A stretch of DNA of 64,000 bases from Cellulomonas soli (GTDB lineage Bacteria; Actinomycetota; Actinomycetes; Actinomycetales; Cellulomonadaceae): positions 1,736,001 to 1,800,000 of the forward strand of contig NZ_JACBZJ010000001.1 in the NCBI RefSeq assembly GCF_013409305.1, in the 5' to 3' direction. Shown here in pieces: positions 52,265 to 61,245 of the stretch; position 1 is the first letter of the stretch, and each line of letters starts with the position of its first letter. The notes under the pieces were generated by a model. The model saw only the letters and a list, made by a program, of their open reading frames with translations, made no database searches and was not told where the DNA came from. The position numbers and the translations under genes are program-made.

Positions 52265-53194
52265 TCAGCGGGTCGGGGCGGCGGGCCAGCCGGCGGAGTC
52301 GGCCTTCATGGCGTCGCGCACGGAGATCGGCGCGCGGCCGGTGAGCCGCTCGACCGCGTCGGACAGCACGGCCATGCCTCCGGTGCGCATGCCGGAGCCG
52401 TTGGTGACCATGTCCTCGCTGCACCACGGGAACGGCGAGGCGGAGAAGTCGTCGGTGGCCCAGCGCGGCACGCCCATGGCGTGGAACATGTCGTACATCT
52501 GCTCGTCGGTGATCTCGACGAACTCGATGGCGGCGCCGGACAGCTCGACCACCAGCTCGTAGCACTCGCGGAACGAGACGAGCTCGGGACCGGTGATGTC
52601 GTACGCGGTGTCGGGCTCGCCCTTGCCGAGCAGCAGGGCCACGGCGGAGCGCACGCAGTCGTCGCGGTGGACCATGCTGATCTTGCCCGGCTCGCTGTTG
52701 GTGTACCAGAAGCCGGTCTGGATCGCGGCGGCGGCCTGCATCTGCGTGATGGCCTGCTGGTACTGGCTGTCGCGCATGAAGTTCCAGGTCAGGCCGGACT
52801 CGCGGATGGCCTTCTCGGTGTACCGGTGGTCGGTGAGGGTGTACCAGCTGGCGTCCGGGTCGCCCGCGCCGAGGTACGACGTGTAGACGATCCGGCTCGC
52901 TCCGGCGGCGACGGCGGCGTCGATCGCGTTCTGGTGCTGCTGCTGGCGGACGGGTCCGACCTTCATCGTGGAGATGAGCAGGACGACGTTCGCGCCCTCG
53001 AACGCGGCGGTCGTCATGGCGAGGTCGTCGTAGTCGGCCTGGCGGACGGTGACGCCCTTGTCCTCCCAGTGCCGGATCGCCTCGACGTCCCAGCTGGTGA
53101 GGATGAGGTCCTCGGGGGCGACGGACTCGAGGGCGAGCGCGGCGGCGGCCGAGCCGAAGTGGCCGTCCACGCCGTTGATCACGTACTTGGTCAT
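52265..53194 (-). CDS. NmrA-like SDR NAD(P)-binding protein
   Basis: A 309-residue protein of the atypical SDR (NmrA/QorB-like) class. The Rossmann start YVINGVDGHFGSAAAALALE carries a G-x2-G-x2-G-like turn; ADYDDLAMTTAAFEGANVVL and VAAGASRIVYTSYLGAG follow, as in quinone oxidoreductase 2. The C-terminal part is substrate-specific. It probably reduces a quinone or senses the NADP(H) balance. It is followed by a MarR gene, a common pairing for stress-response reductases. Confidence 0.88.
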   Translation of the reverse strand: MTKYVINGVDGHFGSAAAALALESVAPEDLILTSWDVEAIRHWEDKGVTVRQADYDDLAMTTAAFEGANVVLLISTMKVGPVRQQQHQNAIDAAVAAGASRIVYTSYLGAGDPDASWYTLTDHRYTEKAIRESGLTWNFMRDSQYQQAITQMQAAAAIQTGFWYTNSEPGKISMVHRDDCVRSAVALLLGKGEPDTAYDITGPELVSFRECYELVVELSGAAIEFVEITDEQMYDMFHAMGVPRWATDDFSASPFPWCSEDMVTNGSGMRTGGMAVLSDAVERLTGRAPISVRDAMKADSAGWPAAPTR

Positions 53195-53291
53195 CGGGGT
53201 CCTCCTGGATCGCGCGTGCGCGGGTCACGGACAGGGCGGTCGACCGGCGTCGTCACCGGTCGCTGCTGTCGACTCCCAACGCTGACGTATC

Positions 53292-53307
53292 ACCTGACGC
53301 GTCAGGT
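53292..53307. promoter_or_regulatory. Perfect 16-bp palindrome, probable MarR operator
   Basis: ACCTGACGCGTCAGGT is fully symmetric. It lies 98 bp upstream of the SDR-MarR operon and 61 bp before the start of the divergent CDF-type transporter gene, so it may control both. MarR dimers usually bind such sites. Confidence 0.6.
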
Positions 53308-53367
53308 ATGACCTACGTCCCGACGGCTCGAGCCGGCCGAGGTGCCCCCTGTGTACCGTCAGGACGC

Positions 53368-54036
53368 GTGAGCACGCTCGCCCCCGCCCGCCGGACCGTC
53401 CTGCGTCGACGCATCCGCTGGGTCGTCACGGCGACCATCGCCTACAACGTCGTCGAGGCCGTCGTCGCCCTCACGGCCGGGCGGATCGCCTCGTCGTCGG
53501 CACTGCTCGGGTTCGGGCTCGACTCCGTGGTCGAGGTGCTCTCGGCCGCCGCGGTCGCCTGGCAGTTCGCCGCACCCGACCCCGAGGCGCGCGAGCGGAC
53601 CGCCATGCGCGTCATCGCGTTCTCGTTCTTCGGCCTCGCGCTGGTCGTCTCGGTCGAGGCCGCCCGCGCGCTGCTCACCGGGTCGGCGTCCGAGCACTCC
53701 ACCGTCGGGATCGTGCTGGCCGCCGTGAGCCTGCTCGTCATGCCGGGGTTCTCGTGGTTCGAGCGGCGCACCGGCCTCGAGCTCGGGTCCGCCTCGGCCG
53801 TCGCCGACTCACGGCAGACGCTGATCTGCGCCTCCCTGTCGGCCGTGCTGCTCGTCGGGCTGGTGCTCAACAGCGCGCTCGGCTGGTGGTGGGCCGACCC
53901 GGCCGCCGCGCTGCTCATCGCCGCGTTCGCCGTCCGCGAGGGGCTCGAGGCCTGGGAGGGCGACGCCTGCGGGACACCGCTCGCCGAGCTGGTCGGCGGC
54001 GAGGACGAGCAGCGGGACGACCGCTGCGACGAGTAG
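53368..54036 (+). CDS. Cation diffusion facilitator-like membrane protein
   Basis: A 222-residue membrane protein. Helices are VVTATIAYNVVEAVVALTAG, ASSSALLGFGLDSVVEVLSA, VIAFSFFGLALVVSVEAARA, IVLAAVSLLVMPGFSWF, TLICASLSAVLLVGLVLNSA and AALLIAAFAVREGLEAW. The LGFGLDSVVEV and VADSRQTL stretches match the two metal-site helices of CDF transporters, with changed ligands. The C-terminal cytoplasmic domain is missing, which is common in short CDF members. GTG 53368 is preferred; the frame extends to 53308 without support. Confidence 0.8.
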   Translation: MSTLAPARRTVLRRRIRWVVTATIAYNVVEAVVALTAGRIASSSALLGFGLDSVVEVLSAAAVAWQFAAPDPEARERTAMRVIAFSFFGLALVVSVEAARALLTGSASEHSTVGIVLAAVSLLVMPGFSWFERRTGLELGSASAVADSRQTLICASLSAVLLVGLVLNSALGWWWADPAAALLIAAFAVREGLEAWEGDACGTPLAELVGGEDEQRDDRCDE

Positions 54037-54127
54037 GCAGCCGCGACCCGTCGCCAGATCGTCCGGCCTATCACCGAGTCGTCGGATGGGCCGCCGCAGG
54101 GGCGCCCACCTCACGCGTGCCCGCCGG

Positions 54128-55177
54128 TCAGGGGCGCTTGCTCCAGGTGGCGCCTCGCCCGAGCGAGTCCGGTTCGATGCGCCCCTCCGCCTTCAGCAGG
54201 CCCAGGGCGATGCGGATCGTCTGGTCGGAGACTCCCGGGAGCGCGGCCCGCACGTCTCCGATCTGGAACGTGGACGGCGCGTGGTCCAGGACGTACTCGC
54301 GGACGCGGTCCTGCTTGCTTCCGCCCGATCTGGCCCGTGACGTCAGCGTGGCGAAGTCCTGGTAGGTGCCGGCGACGAGCCCGACGAAGTAGCGCAACCA
54401 GGGCCACGGATCGTGCTGGCCGTCGTGCCACCGCCCGGTCGACGCCAGCAGCGCTGCGTAGTAGGCGTCGGCGGACCTGGCGATCGCGGTCTCCAGCGAG
54501 ACGTACCGGGTGACGTCGTAGCCGGCGTCGTGCAGGAGTGCGTTGGTCAGTGCGCGGGTGATCCGACCGTTCCCGTCGACGAACGGGTGGATGGTCAGGA
54601 GATCCAGCACGAAGAGCCCGGTCAGGATCACCGGGTGGTGGCGTCCTGCGGCCTGCGCGGCGAGGTAGCGCCTGATGAGCTCGTCGAGGTAGGAGGGCGT
54701 CTGGGCGGCGGCCACCGGCGTGAACCGCTTGACCTTGGTTCCGTCGGGCATCTTGTCGACGACGAGGTTCTCGACCTGTTTCAGTTGTCCGCCGGGGACG
54801 GGCGTGTACTGGAACAGCAGGCGATGCAGGTGAAGGATCAGCCCGACGTTCAGCGGGCGCCACTGCTCCTGGTACAGGTAGTCGAGCGCAGCCCTGTAGC
54901 CGGCGAGCTCCTGCTCGCTCCGGTCGCGGAGCTGGTCGGCCTTCCCCGCGACGATGTCGGCGGCGCGGGCGCGATCCTCGACGACGACACCCTCGATCGC
55001 CGACGACGCCTCGATGCTCGCCACCCTGGCTCGGTCAGCGAGGCTCGTGAGGAGTGCGGGAAGCTTGTCGCGGTAGAGCGCCTCGCTCCCGCGGCCGGTG
55101 TCGATGGTGCGCAGGTCGTTCACGATCGCGAACGGGACCGCGCCGACGAGCGTGTCGAGATCGTCGAAGGACTTCAT
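54128..55177 (-). CDS. Fic-domain AMP transferase with C-terminal winged helix
   Basis: A 349-residue Fic protein. The active motif HPFVDGNGR is complete (H197 to R205). The inhibitory motif S/T-x3-E-G is in the N-terminal domain (S58-E62-G63 in SSAIEG), marking a class II Fic whose activity is self-blocked. The C-terminal 75 residues form a winged helix (FQIGDVRAALPGVSDQTIRI). Fic enzymes transfer AMP to target proteins. The fused DNA-binding domain and the large inverted repeat 9 bp upstream suggest autoregulation. ATG 55177 with GGAG upstream is preferred over ATG 55204, which lies inside the repeat. Confidence 0.9.
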   Translation of the reverse strand: MKSFDDLDTLVGAVPFAIVNDLRTIDTGRGSEALYRDKLPALLTSLADRARVASIEASSAIEGVVVEDRARAADIVAGKADQLRDRSEQELAGYRAALDYLYQEQWRPLNVGLILHLHRLLFQYTPVPGGQLKQVENLVVDKMPDGTKVKRFTPVAAAQTPSYLDELIRRYLAAQAAGRHHPVILTGLFVLDLLTIHPFVDGNGRITRALTNALLHDAGYDVTRYVSLETAIARSADAYYAALLASTGRWHDGQHDPWPWLRYFVGLVAGTYQDFATLTSRARSGGSKQDRVREYVLDHAPSTFQIGDVRAALPGVSDQTIRIALGLLKAEGRIEPDSLGRGATWSKRP

Positions 55178-55185
55178 CAAGGCTC

Positions 55186-55246
55186 CAACCAACCTGCTAA
55201 ACATGCTAAGTGACGATGCAAATTAGCATGTTTAGCAGGTTGGTTG
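55186..55246. promoter_or_regulatory. Perfect 24-bp inverted repeat before the Fic gene
   Basis: The arms 55186-55209 and 55223-55246 are exact inverted copies over 24 bases with a 13-base spacer. Each arm contains TGCTAAACATGCTAA, in which TGCTAA is itself repeated 9 bp apart. The repeat is much more AT-rich than the surroundings and ends 9 bp before the Fic start codon, leaving room only for the ribosome site. Binding here would shut off the gene. Confidence 0.85.
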
Positions 55247-55270
55247 TGGGATAGGGCGCCCGGCGCCGCG

Positions 55271-57262
55271 TCAAGGCGTGGTGCCCACCAGGGTGTCCGT
55301 CGCGGGGTCGATGCCCGGAGCCTCGTCCAGGTCGACGTCCGGCTCCTCGGCCGTGTCGTCGGTGGCGCCGGCGGCGTCCGTGGGGGAGGCCGTCGCGCCG
55401 AACTGGGTGCGGTACAGGTCGGCGTAGAGGCCGCCGCGGGCCAGCAGCTCGGTGTGGGTGCCCTGCTCGGCGACGCGTCCGCCGTCGAGCACCACGATCG
55501 AGTCGGCGGCGCGGATGGTCGACAGCCGGTGCGCGATGACCAGTGACGTGCGTCCGGCGAGCGCCTGGTCGAGGGCAGCCTGCACGGCGGCCTCCGACTC
55601 GGAGTCCAGGTGGGCGGTCGCCTCGTCGAGGACCACCAGGTCGGGGGCCTTGAGCAGCAGCCGGGCGATGGCCAGGCGCTGACGCTCCCCGCCGGAGAGG
55701 CGGTAGCCGCGGTCGCCGACGACGGTCTGCGTGCCGTCGGGCAGCGAGGCGACCAGGTCCCACACGTGTGCCTGCCGCAGCGCCTGCTCCAGCTCGGCGT
55801 CGGTGGCCTCGGGGCGGGCGTAGCGCAGGTTCGCGGCGATCGTGTCGTGGAACAGGTGCGCCTCCTGGCTGACCACCCCGACGGTGGCGCGCAAGGACTC
55901 GTGCGTGACGTCGCGCAGGTCGGTGCCGGCGACGCGGACCGTGCCGCGCGTCGGGTCGTACATGCGGGTCACGAGCTGCGAGATCGTCGTCTTGCCGGCG
56001 CCGGACGGGCCGACGAGCGCGACCAGGTGCCCGGCGGGCACGGTGAACGACACGTCGAGCAGGGTGTCGGCGACCGGGTCGTTGGGCAGTGCGGCCGCCG
56101 CCTCCAGGGACGCCAGCGAGACCTCGTCGGAGGACGGGTACCGGAAGCCCACGTGGTCCAGCTCGACGGACGCCCCGCGCTCAGCCACGTCGGTGCGCAG
56201 GTCCGTCGCGTCGGGCTTCTCGGCGACCATCGGCTCCAGGTCGAGCACCTCGAGCACGCGCTCGAACGAGACGAGCGCGGTCATCACGTCCACCTGCACG
56301 TTCGACATCGCCGTCAGCGGGCCGTACAGCCGGGCCAGGTACGCCGTCAGCGCGACGACGACACCGACGGTCAGCTGACCCTCGATCGCCAGGACGCCGC
56401 CGACGCCGTAGACGATGGCGGTGGCCACCGCCGCGACCGTGGTCAGCCCGACGCGGAACCACGTCGAGTACACGGCACGCCGCACCCCGATGTCCCGCAC
56501 CCGCCCGACCTGCTCGGCGTACGCCGCGGACTCACGCGTCGGGTCGCCGAAGATCTTCACCAGGTGCGCCCCGGCGACGTTGAACCGCTCCTGCATGGTC
56601 TGCGAGGCGTCGGCGTTGAGCGCGTAGCTCTCGCGCGTGATCGCCGCGATCCTGCGGCCGAACCACCGGGCGGGCAGCACGAACACCGGCACCAGCACCA
56701 ACGAGACCAGCGTGAGCTGCCACGACATCGACAGCATCGCGGCCAGCACGAACACGATGGTCAGCCCGTTGCTCACGGTGTTCTGCAGCACCGAGGTGAA
56801 CGCTTGCTGCGCACCCAGCACGTCACCGTTGAGCCGCTGCACGAGTGCGCCCGTGCGCGCCCGGCTGAAGAACGCCAACGGCATGCGCTGCACGTGGTCG
56901 AAGACCTCGGTGCGCAGGTCGGCGATCAGCCCCTCGCCGACGTGCGCGGACACCCAGCGCTCGCCCACGCTCAGCACCGCCGAGGCCAGCGCCAGGCCGG
57001 CGATGCCGAACGCCATGCCGATGACCAGGGTGCGGTCGCCGTTCGTGATGCCGTCGTCGATCAGCCGGCGCACCAGCAGCGGCGTCGCCGCGCCGGCGGC
57101 CGCGTCGAGCGCGATGAGCACGAGGAACCCCGCCAGTGCGGCCCGGTACGGGGTGGCGAAGCGCAGCACCCGACGCACCGTGCCGGTGCGCAGGTGGTGG
57201 CCCTTGACGGACGCGTCCTGGCGGAACGTGGCCAGGGGTGGCCCGCCGTGCTGCATCGCCAT
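55271..57262 (-). CDS. ABC exporter, fused permease-ATPase
   Basis: A 663-residue half transporter. Six membrane helices lie within about residues 35-330 (AALAGFLVLIALDAAAGAAT, TIVFVLAAMLSMSWQLTLVS and others). The ATPase domain has Walker A GPSGAGKTT, Q-loop VVSQEAHLFHD, signature RLSGGERQR, Walker B LVVLDEATAHLDSES and HRLSTIRAAD. It forms a dimer and probably exports a drug or lipid. A MarR-type gene lies upstream on the same strand, 101 bp away, and is its likely regulator. Confidence 0.93.
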   Translation of the reverse strand: MAMQHGGPPLATFRQDASVKGHHLRTGTVRRVLRFATPYRAALAGFLVLIALDAAAGAATPLLVRRLIDDGITNGDRTLVIGMAFGIAGLALASAVLSVGERWVSAHVGEGLIADLRTEVFDHVQRMPLAFFSRARTGALVQRLNGDVLGAQQAFTSVLQNTVSNGLTIVFVLAAMLSMSWQLTLVSLVLVPVFVLPARWFGRRIAAITRESYALNADASQTMQERFNVAGAHLVKIFGDPTRESAAYAEQVGRVRDIGVRRAVYSTWFRVGLTTVAAVATAIVYGVGGVLAIEGQLTVGVVVALTAYLARLYGPLTAMSNVQVDVMTALVSFERVLEVLDLEPMVAEKPDATDLRTDVAERGASVELDHVGFRYPSSDEVSLASLEAAAALPNDPVADTLLDVSFTVPAGHLVALVGPSGAGKTTISQLVTRMYDPTRGTVRVAGTDLRDVTHESLRATVGVVSQEAHLFHDTIAANLRYARPEATDAELEQALRQAHVWDLVASLPDGTQTVVGDRGYRLSGGERQRLAIARLLLKAPDLVVLDEATAHLDSESEAAVQAALDQALAGRTSLVIAHRLSTIRAADSIVVLDGGRVAEQGTHTELLARGGLYADLYRTQFGATASPTDAAGATDDTAEEPDVDLDEAPGIDPATDTLVGTTP

Positions 57263-57362
57263 CAGGCGCCTCCTCCGTGACGCGGCCCGGAGGGGCGGCC
57301 GTCGCCGTGAGGTCCAACCGCCCCCGGGCCGCTCGTGTTCCCGACGGGCGACCGGCGAACGG

Positions 57363-57914
57363 TCATGGCTCCACCGCGACGAGCAGCGTGCGCAGGTGGT
57401 CGGCCAGGTCGGCGCGGGCTGCCGGGTCGAGGGTCTCGATGAGGGTCGCCTCGAACGCCACGTACCGGGGGAGCAGGGCGTCGAACCGGCGGGCGCCGTC
57501 CGGGGTGGGTTCGATGAGGAACCCGCGGGCGTCGTCGGGGTTGGCGCGGCGAGTGATCCAGCCGGTGTCCTCGAGGCGGCGCAGGCGTTTGGTGGTGGCG
57601 GGGCCGGTGAACAGCAGCTGGCGGGTGAGCTCGCCGGGGCTGACCGGGCGGTCGGTGCGGCGCAGCGCGGTGAGGAGGTCGAACTCGGCGCGGCTGAGGC
57701 CGTGGGGTTCGAGGAACGTCTCGCAGCGGGCCATGAGCAGGGGGACCAGGCGCAGGAGCCGGCCGACGACGGCCATGGGTTCGAGGTCGAGGTCGGGGCG
57801 CAGCGTCGACCAGCGGGCGTGCATGGCGTCGATGGCGTCGCGTCCTGCGGGGGGCGGGGTGTCCGTGTCGTGGGTCACGAAGGTCCTCGGGTCATGGGCG
57901 GCGAGATCGTTCAC
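57363..57914 (-). CDS. MarR-family transcriptional regulator
   Basis: A 183-residue MarR regulator from GTG 57914. The winged helix reads GLSRAEFDLLTALRRTDRPV and PGELTRQLLFTGPATTKRLR, with RRANPDDARGFLIEPT as the wing. It precedes the ABC exporter gene on the same strand and is divergent from the FUSC-like gene (start 57961), so it may control both. The 46-bp divergent region is unusually AT-rich (GTAAACTAGT at 57916-57925). Confidence 0.9.
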   Translation of the reverse strand: MNDLAAHDPRTFVTHDTDTPPPAGRDAIDAMHARWSTLRPDLDLEPMAVVGRLLRLVPLLMARCETFLEPHGLSRAEFDLLTALRRTDRPVSPGELTRQLLFTGPATTKRLRRLEDTGWITRRANPDDARGFLIEPTPDGARRFDALLPRYVAFEATLIETLDPAARADLADHLRTLLVAVEP

Positions 57915-57960
57915 GCGTAAACTAGTCCTCGTCCACCCCTGACCCTGGAGGTCCTCCCGC

Positions 57961-59010
57961 GTGTCCGTGACCGCTCACCTGCCCCACCCGCGCGAGCTGC
58001 TGAGGGTCGGGCCGCACGCCGAGGCGCACTGGGTGGCGATCCGGACGGGCATCGCCGTGGCCGTCCCGCTGACCGTGCTGACGGCGACGGGCCGGACGCA
58101 GTGGGCGGTCTATGCGGCGTTCGGCGCGTTCGCGGCCGTGTACGGGAGGAGCTCGGGCTACCGGCGTCGGGCGCACATGCAGGTGGCCGCGGCGATCACG
58201 TTGACCGTGGCCGTGGTGGGCGGCGCCGCGGTCTCGGCGATGCTCGGCACGGGCGGGACCGCCCGGTGGGCGGTCGTGGGGGCGTCGGCGCTCGTGGCGG
58301 TGGCCGGTTCGCTCGTGGGCGATGCCGTGGGCTGGCGGCCGGCCGGACCGCTGTTCGCGGTGTTCGCCGTCGCCACGTGCGCGTCGGTGCCTGCCGCGCC
58401 GGCCGACATCGCAGCGGCCGCCCTGGTGGCCGGTGGCTCGGCGGCCTTCGCGGTGCTGGTCGGGCTGTCCGGGGCGCTGAGCGCGCGGCGGCGGGCACGT
58501 GACCGGCTCCCGTCGCCGCCGTCCGGGCTGCGCCTGCTGGTCGACGAGCCTGCCGTCCGACGGCACGCGCTGCGGTACGCCGTCGCCGTGCTGGTCGCCG
58601 GATCGGTCGCGACGCTCGTCGGCATCGGGCACCCGGCGTGGGCGATGGTCGCGGCCGTCGCCCCGCTGTCCGTCTCGGACACGCCCGGCCAGGTGCTGCG
58701 CGCGGCCCACCGTGTGGCGGGCACGGCGGCCGGGCTGCTCGTCGCGGCGGTGCTGCTCTCGTTCGGGCTGACCGGCGGGGTCCTCGTGCTCGTCGTCGTG
58801 CTGCTGCAGGTCGTCACCGAGATGCTCGTCGTGCGCAACTACGGCCTGGCGATGCTCACGATCACCCCGCTGGCCCTGCTGATGAACACCCTGGCGGGTA
58901 CCGCGTCGGCCGGGGCGCTGATCGGCGACCGGGCGATCGAGACCGCGATCGGGGCCGTCGTCGGGTGCGGCGTCGCGCTCGTGTCGGCCTGGGTCCTGCG
59001 CCGGAGCTGA
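57961..59010 (+). CDS. FUSC-like aromatic-acid exporter family membrane protein
   Basis: A 349-residue membrane protein with about ten helices in two similar halves. The first half contains WVAIRTGIAVAVPLTVLTAT and WAVYAAFGAFAAVYGRSSGY; the second contains ALRYAVAVLVAGSVATLVGI and WAMVAAVAPLSVSDTPGQVL. The second half has the (R/G)-x-GT motif VAGTAAGLLVAAVLL of FUSC proteins. FUSC members export aromatic acids; here only the membrane part is present. It is divergent from a MarR gene, which is a common regulator type for such pumps. Confidence 0.83.
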   Translation: MSVTAHLPHPRELLRVGPHAEAHWVAIRTGIAVAVPLTVLTATGRTQWAVYAAFGAFAAVYGRSSGYRRRAHMQVAAAITLTVAVVGGAAVSAMLGTGGTARWAVVGASALVAVAGSLVGDAVGWRPAGPLFAVFAVATCASVPAAPADIAAAALVAGGSAAFAVLVGLSGALSARRRARDRLPSPPSGLRLLVDEPAVRRHALRYAVAVLVAGSVATLVGIGHPAWAMVAAVAPLSVSDTPGQVLRAAHRVAGTAAGLLVAAVLLSFGLTGGVLVLVVVLLQVVTEMLVVRNYGLAMLTITPLALLMNTLAGTASAGALIGDRAIETAIGAVVGCGVALVSAWVLRRS

Positions 59011-59152
59011 GGGACGGACACCCGTCCAGGTCTTCACCGCCGCGTCCCTGGGAGTTCACGGTCGTGACCCCGCGGCGCCACCCGGCGCGAGTACCTCTGT
59101 CCTGGTGCGCCGATCGGCGCGACCTGCGACCCGACCGAGGGACTCATCCGCG

Positions 59153-60292
59153 ATGCGCAAGCTCCCCCTGCTCGTCCCGCTCACCGCCCTGGCGCTCACG
59201 CTCTCGGCGTGCTCCGCCTCCAGCGAGGCAGCGTCCGACACGGGCACGACGACCGCCGGTGACGCCACGACCTGCGGCACGACCGTCGACGAGATCGCCG
59301 CCGCCGCGAAGGACGAGGGCACCGTCAACCTCATCGCCCTGCCCGACACCTGGGCCAACTACGGCGGCATCCTCAAGTCGTTCACCGACACCTACGGGAT
59401 CGACGCGCCCGTCGCGAACCCCGACGCGTCCTCCGCTGACGAGATCACCGCGATCCAGACGCTGCGCGGCCAGGCCGACATGCCCGAGGTCGTCGACGTC
59501 GGCGCCTCGTTCACGCAGCAGCTGATCGACGAGGGCTACGCCGAGGCCTACAAGCCGACCGTCTGGGACGAGATCCCCGACGCGCTCAAGGACCCCGAGG
59601 GTCGCTGGGTCGCGTCGTACTACGGCGTCATGGCCATCGCCACGAACACCACGATCGTCAAGGACGCGCCGACGACGTTCGCCGACCTGGAGGACCCGCA
59701 GTACAAGGGCCAGGTCACGCTGAACGGCGACCCGCGTGAGGCCGGTGCCGCGTTCGGTGCCGTCATGGCCGCCTCGCTCGCCAACGGCGGCTCGTTCGAC
59801 GACATCATGCCGGGCATCGAGTACTTCGCCGGGCTCAAGGCGTCGGGCAACCTGCAGTCGGTCGACGTCACCGAGGCCACGCTGCTGTCCGGCGAGGTGC
59901 CGATCGCGCTCGACTGGACGTACAACTTCCCGGGCATCGAGCCGCAGCTGAAGGACGCGGGCTTCGACCTGCAGGTCACCGTCCCGACGGACGGCGTGTA
60001 CGGCGGGTACTACGCGCAGTCGGTCGTCACCGAGTCGGCGCACCCGTGCTCCGCGCGGCTGTTCCTCGAGCACCTCGTCGGTGACGACGGCGCGCTCGGC
60101 TACCTCGAGGGCGGGGCCATCCCGGCCCGCTACGCCACGCTCGTCGAGGAGGGCAAGGTCGACGCCGACCTGGCGAAGAACCTGCCCGACGCCGACACGA
60201 TCTCGAAGATCGAGTTCCCGACGCAGGAGCAGATCGACGCTGCGAAGGCCACGCTGGCCGAGCAGTGGGGTCCGCTGGTCGCCGACAAGTGA
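59153..60292 (+). CDS. ABC importer substrate-binding lipoprotein (AfuA/PotD-like)
   Basis: A 379-residue lipoprotein with lipobox LTLSAC (Cys 20). The mature part is a type II binding protein: VNLIALPDTWANYGGILKSF, VVDVGASFTQQLIDEGYAEA, VASYYGVMAIATNTTIV, and LNGDPREAGAAFGAVMAASL. This resembles AfuA/PotD-like proteins for iron, polyamines or organophosphonates and phosphate esters. The metallophosphoesterase at the end of the operon favours a phosphorus compound. The GTG of the first permease overlaps its stop. Confidence 0.87.
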   Translation: MRKLPLLVPLTALALTLSACSASSEAASDTGTTTAGDATTCGTTVDEIAAAAKDEGTVNLIALPDTWANYGGILKSFTDTYGIDAPVANPDASSADEITAIQTLRGQADMPEVVDVGASFTQQLIDEGYAEAYKPTVWDEIPDALKDPEGRWVASYYGVMAIATNTTIVKDAPTTFADLEDPQYKGQVTLNGDPREAGAAFGAVMAASLANGGSFDDIMPGIEYFAGLKASGNLQSVDVTEATLLSGEVPIALDWTYNFPGIEPQLKDAGFDLQVTVPTDGVYGGYYAQSVVTESAHPCSARLFLEHLVGDDGALGYLEGGAIPARYATLVEEGKVDADLAKNLPDADTISKIEFPTQEQIDAAKATLAEQWGPLVADK

Positions 60293-61245
60293 CCGCTGCC
60301 ACCCCGGCAGGACAGCTCGACCCCGTCCGCCCCGCCCCGGTCCGCCGGGCCGGGGCGGGCGGGCCCGCCGCCGGACCCGTGGTGCGCCGCGTCGCTGCGC
60401 AGGTCCGGGCGGTGCGCGGCTGGCTGGTCCTCGTGCCGTTCCTCGCGTTCGTCGGCGTGTTCCTGCTGTGGCCGACCGCCGCCGTGCTGGTCCGCTCGAT
60501 CACCCCGGGCGGCGCGTTCGGCCTGTCCGCGCTCGAGCGGGCGGTGTCCGGGCCGTACCGCAGCGCGTTCGTCAACTCCCTGACCCTGTCCGCGGTGACC
60601 GCGCTGCTCGGCGGCGTGCTCGGCCTGGCGCTCGCCCTCGCGATGCGCGGGCTGACCCGGCCGCGGTGGCTGCGACCCGCGCTCGACTCGTGGAGCTCGG
60701 TCGCCTCGCAGCTCGGTGGCGTGCCGCTCGCGTTCGCATTCGTCGCCGCGGTCGGCACGCAGGGCATCGTCACCAAGGCGCTGCTCGGCGTCGGCGTCGA
60801 CCTGGTCGGCTCGGGCTTCTCGCTGTCGACGACCGCCGGCATGGCGCTGGTCTACCTGTACTTCCAGGTGCCGCTGATGTTCCTGGTGGTCAGCCCGGCG
60901 GTCGAGGGGCTGCGCAGCACCTGGCAGGAGGCCGCGACGGTCCTCGGCGCCGGACCCGTCCGCTACTGGCGCACGGTCGCGGGCCCGGTGCTCGCCCCGA
61001 GCGTGCTCGGCGGGATGCTGCTGCTGTTCATCAACGCGTTCAGCGCCTACGCGACCGCGTACGTGCTCAGCTCGTCCGGGCAGCTCGTGCCGCTGCAGAT
61101 CCGTTTCGTGCTGCAGGGCAACGTCATCACCGGCGAGCAGGACCTCGGGTACGCGCTGGTCACCTGGACGATCGCGCTGCTGGGGGCCGGGCTGCTGCTC
61201 GTGCAGGCCCTGCAGCGCCGAGCCGCACGATGGAGCCGGGCATGA
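60289..61245 (+). CDS. ABC importer permease 1
   Basis: A 318-residue permease with six helices, from GTG 60289. Helix 1 is LVLVPFLAFVGVFLLWPTAA. The ATPase-docking loop reads WQEAATVLGAGPVRYWRTVA, the EAA motif (EAAxxLGAxxxxxF-type) of the PotB/CysT subfamily. The N-terminal tail is proline- and alanine-rich. Its stop overlaps the second permease start (ATGA). Confidence 0.9.
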   Translation: MTAATPAGQLDPVRPAPVRRAGAGGPAAGPVVRRVAAQVRAVRGWLVLVPFLAFVGVFLLWPTAAVLVRSITPGGAFGLSALERAVSGPYRSAFVNSLTLSAVTALLGGVLGLALALAMRGLTRPRWLRPALDSWSSVASQLGGVPLAFAFVAAVGTQGIVTKALLGVGVDLVGSGFSLSTTAGMALVYLYFQVPLMFLVVSPAVEGLRSTWQEAATVLGAGPVRYWRTVAGPVLAPSVLGGMLLLFINAFSAYATAYVLSSSGQLVPLQIRFVLQGNVITGEQDLGYALVTWTIALLGAGLLLVQALQRRAARWSRA

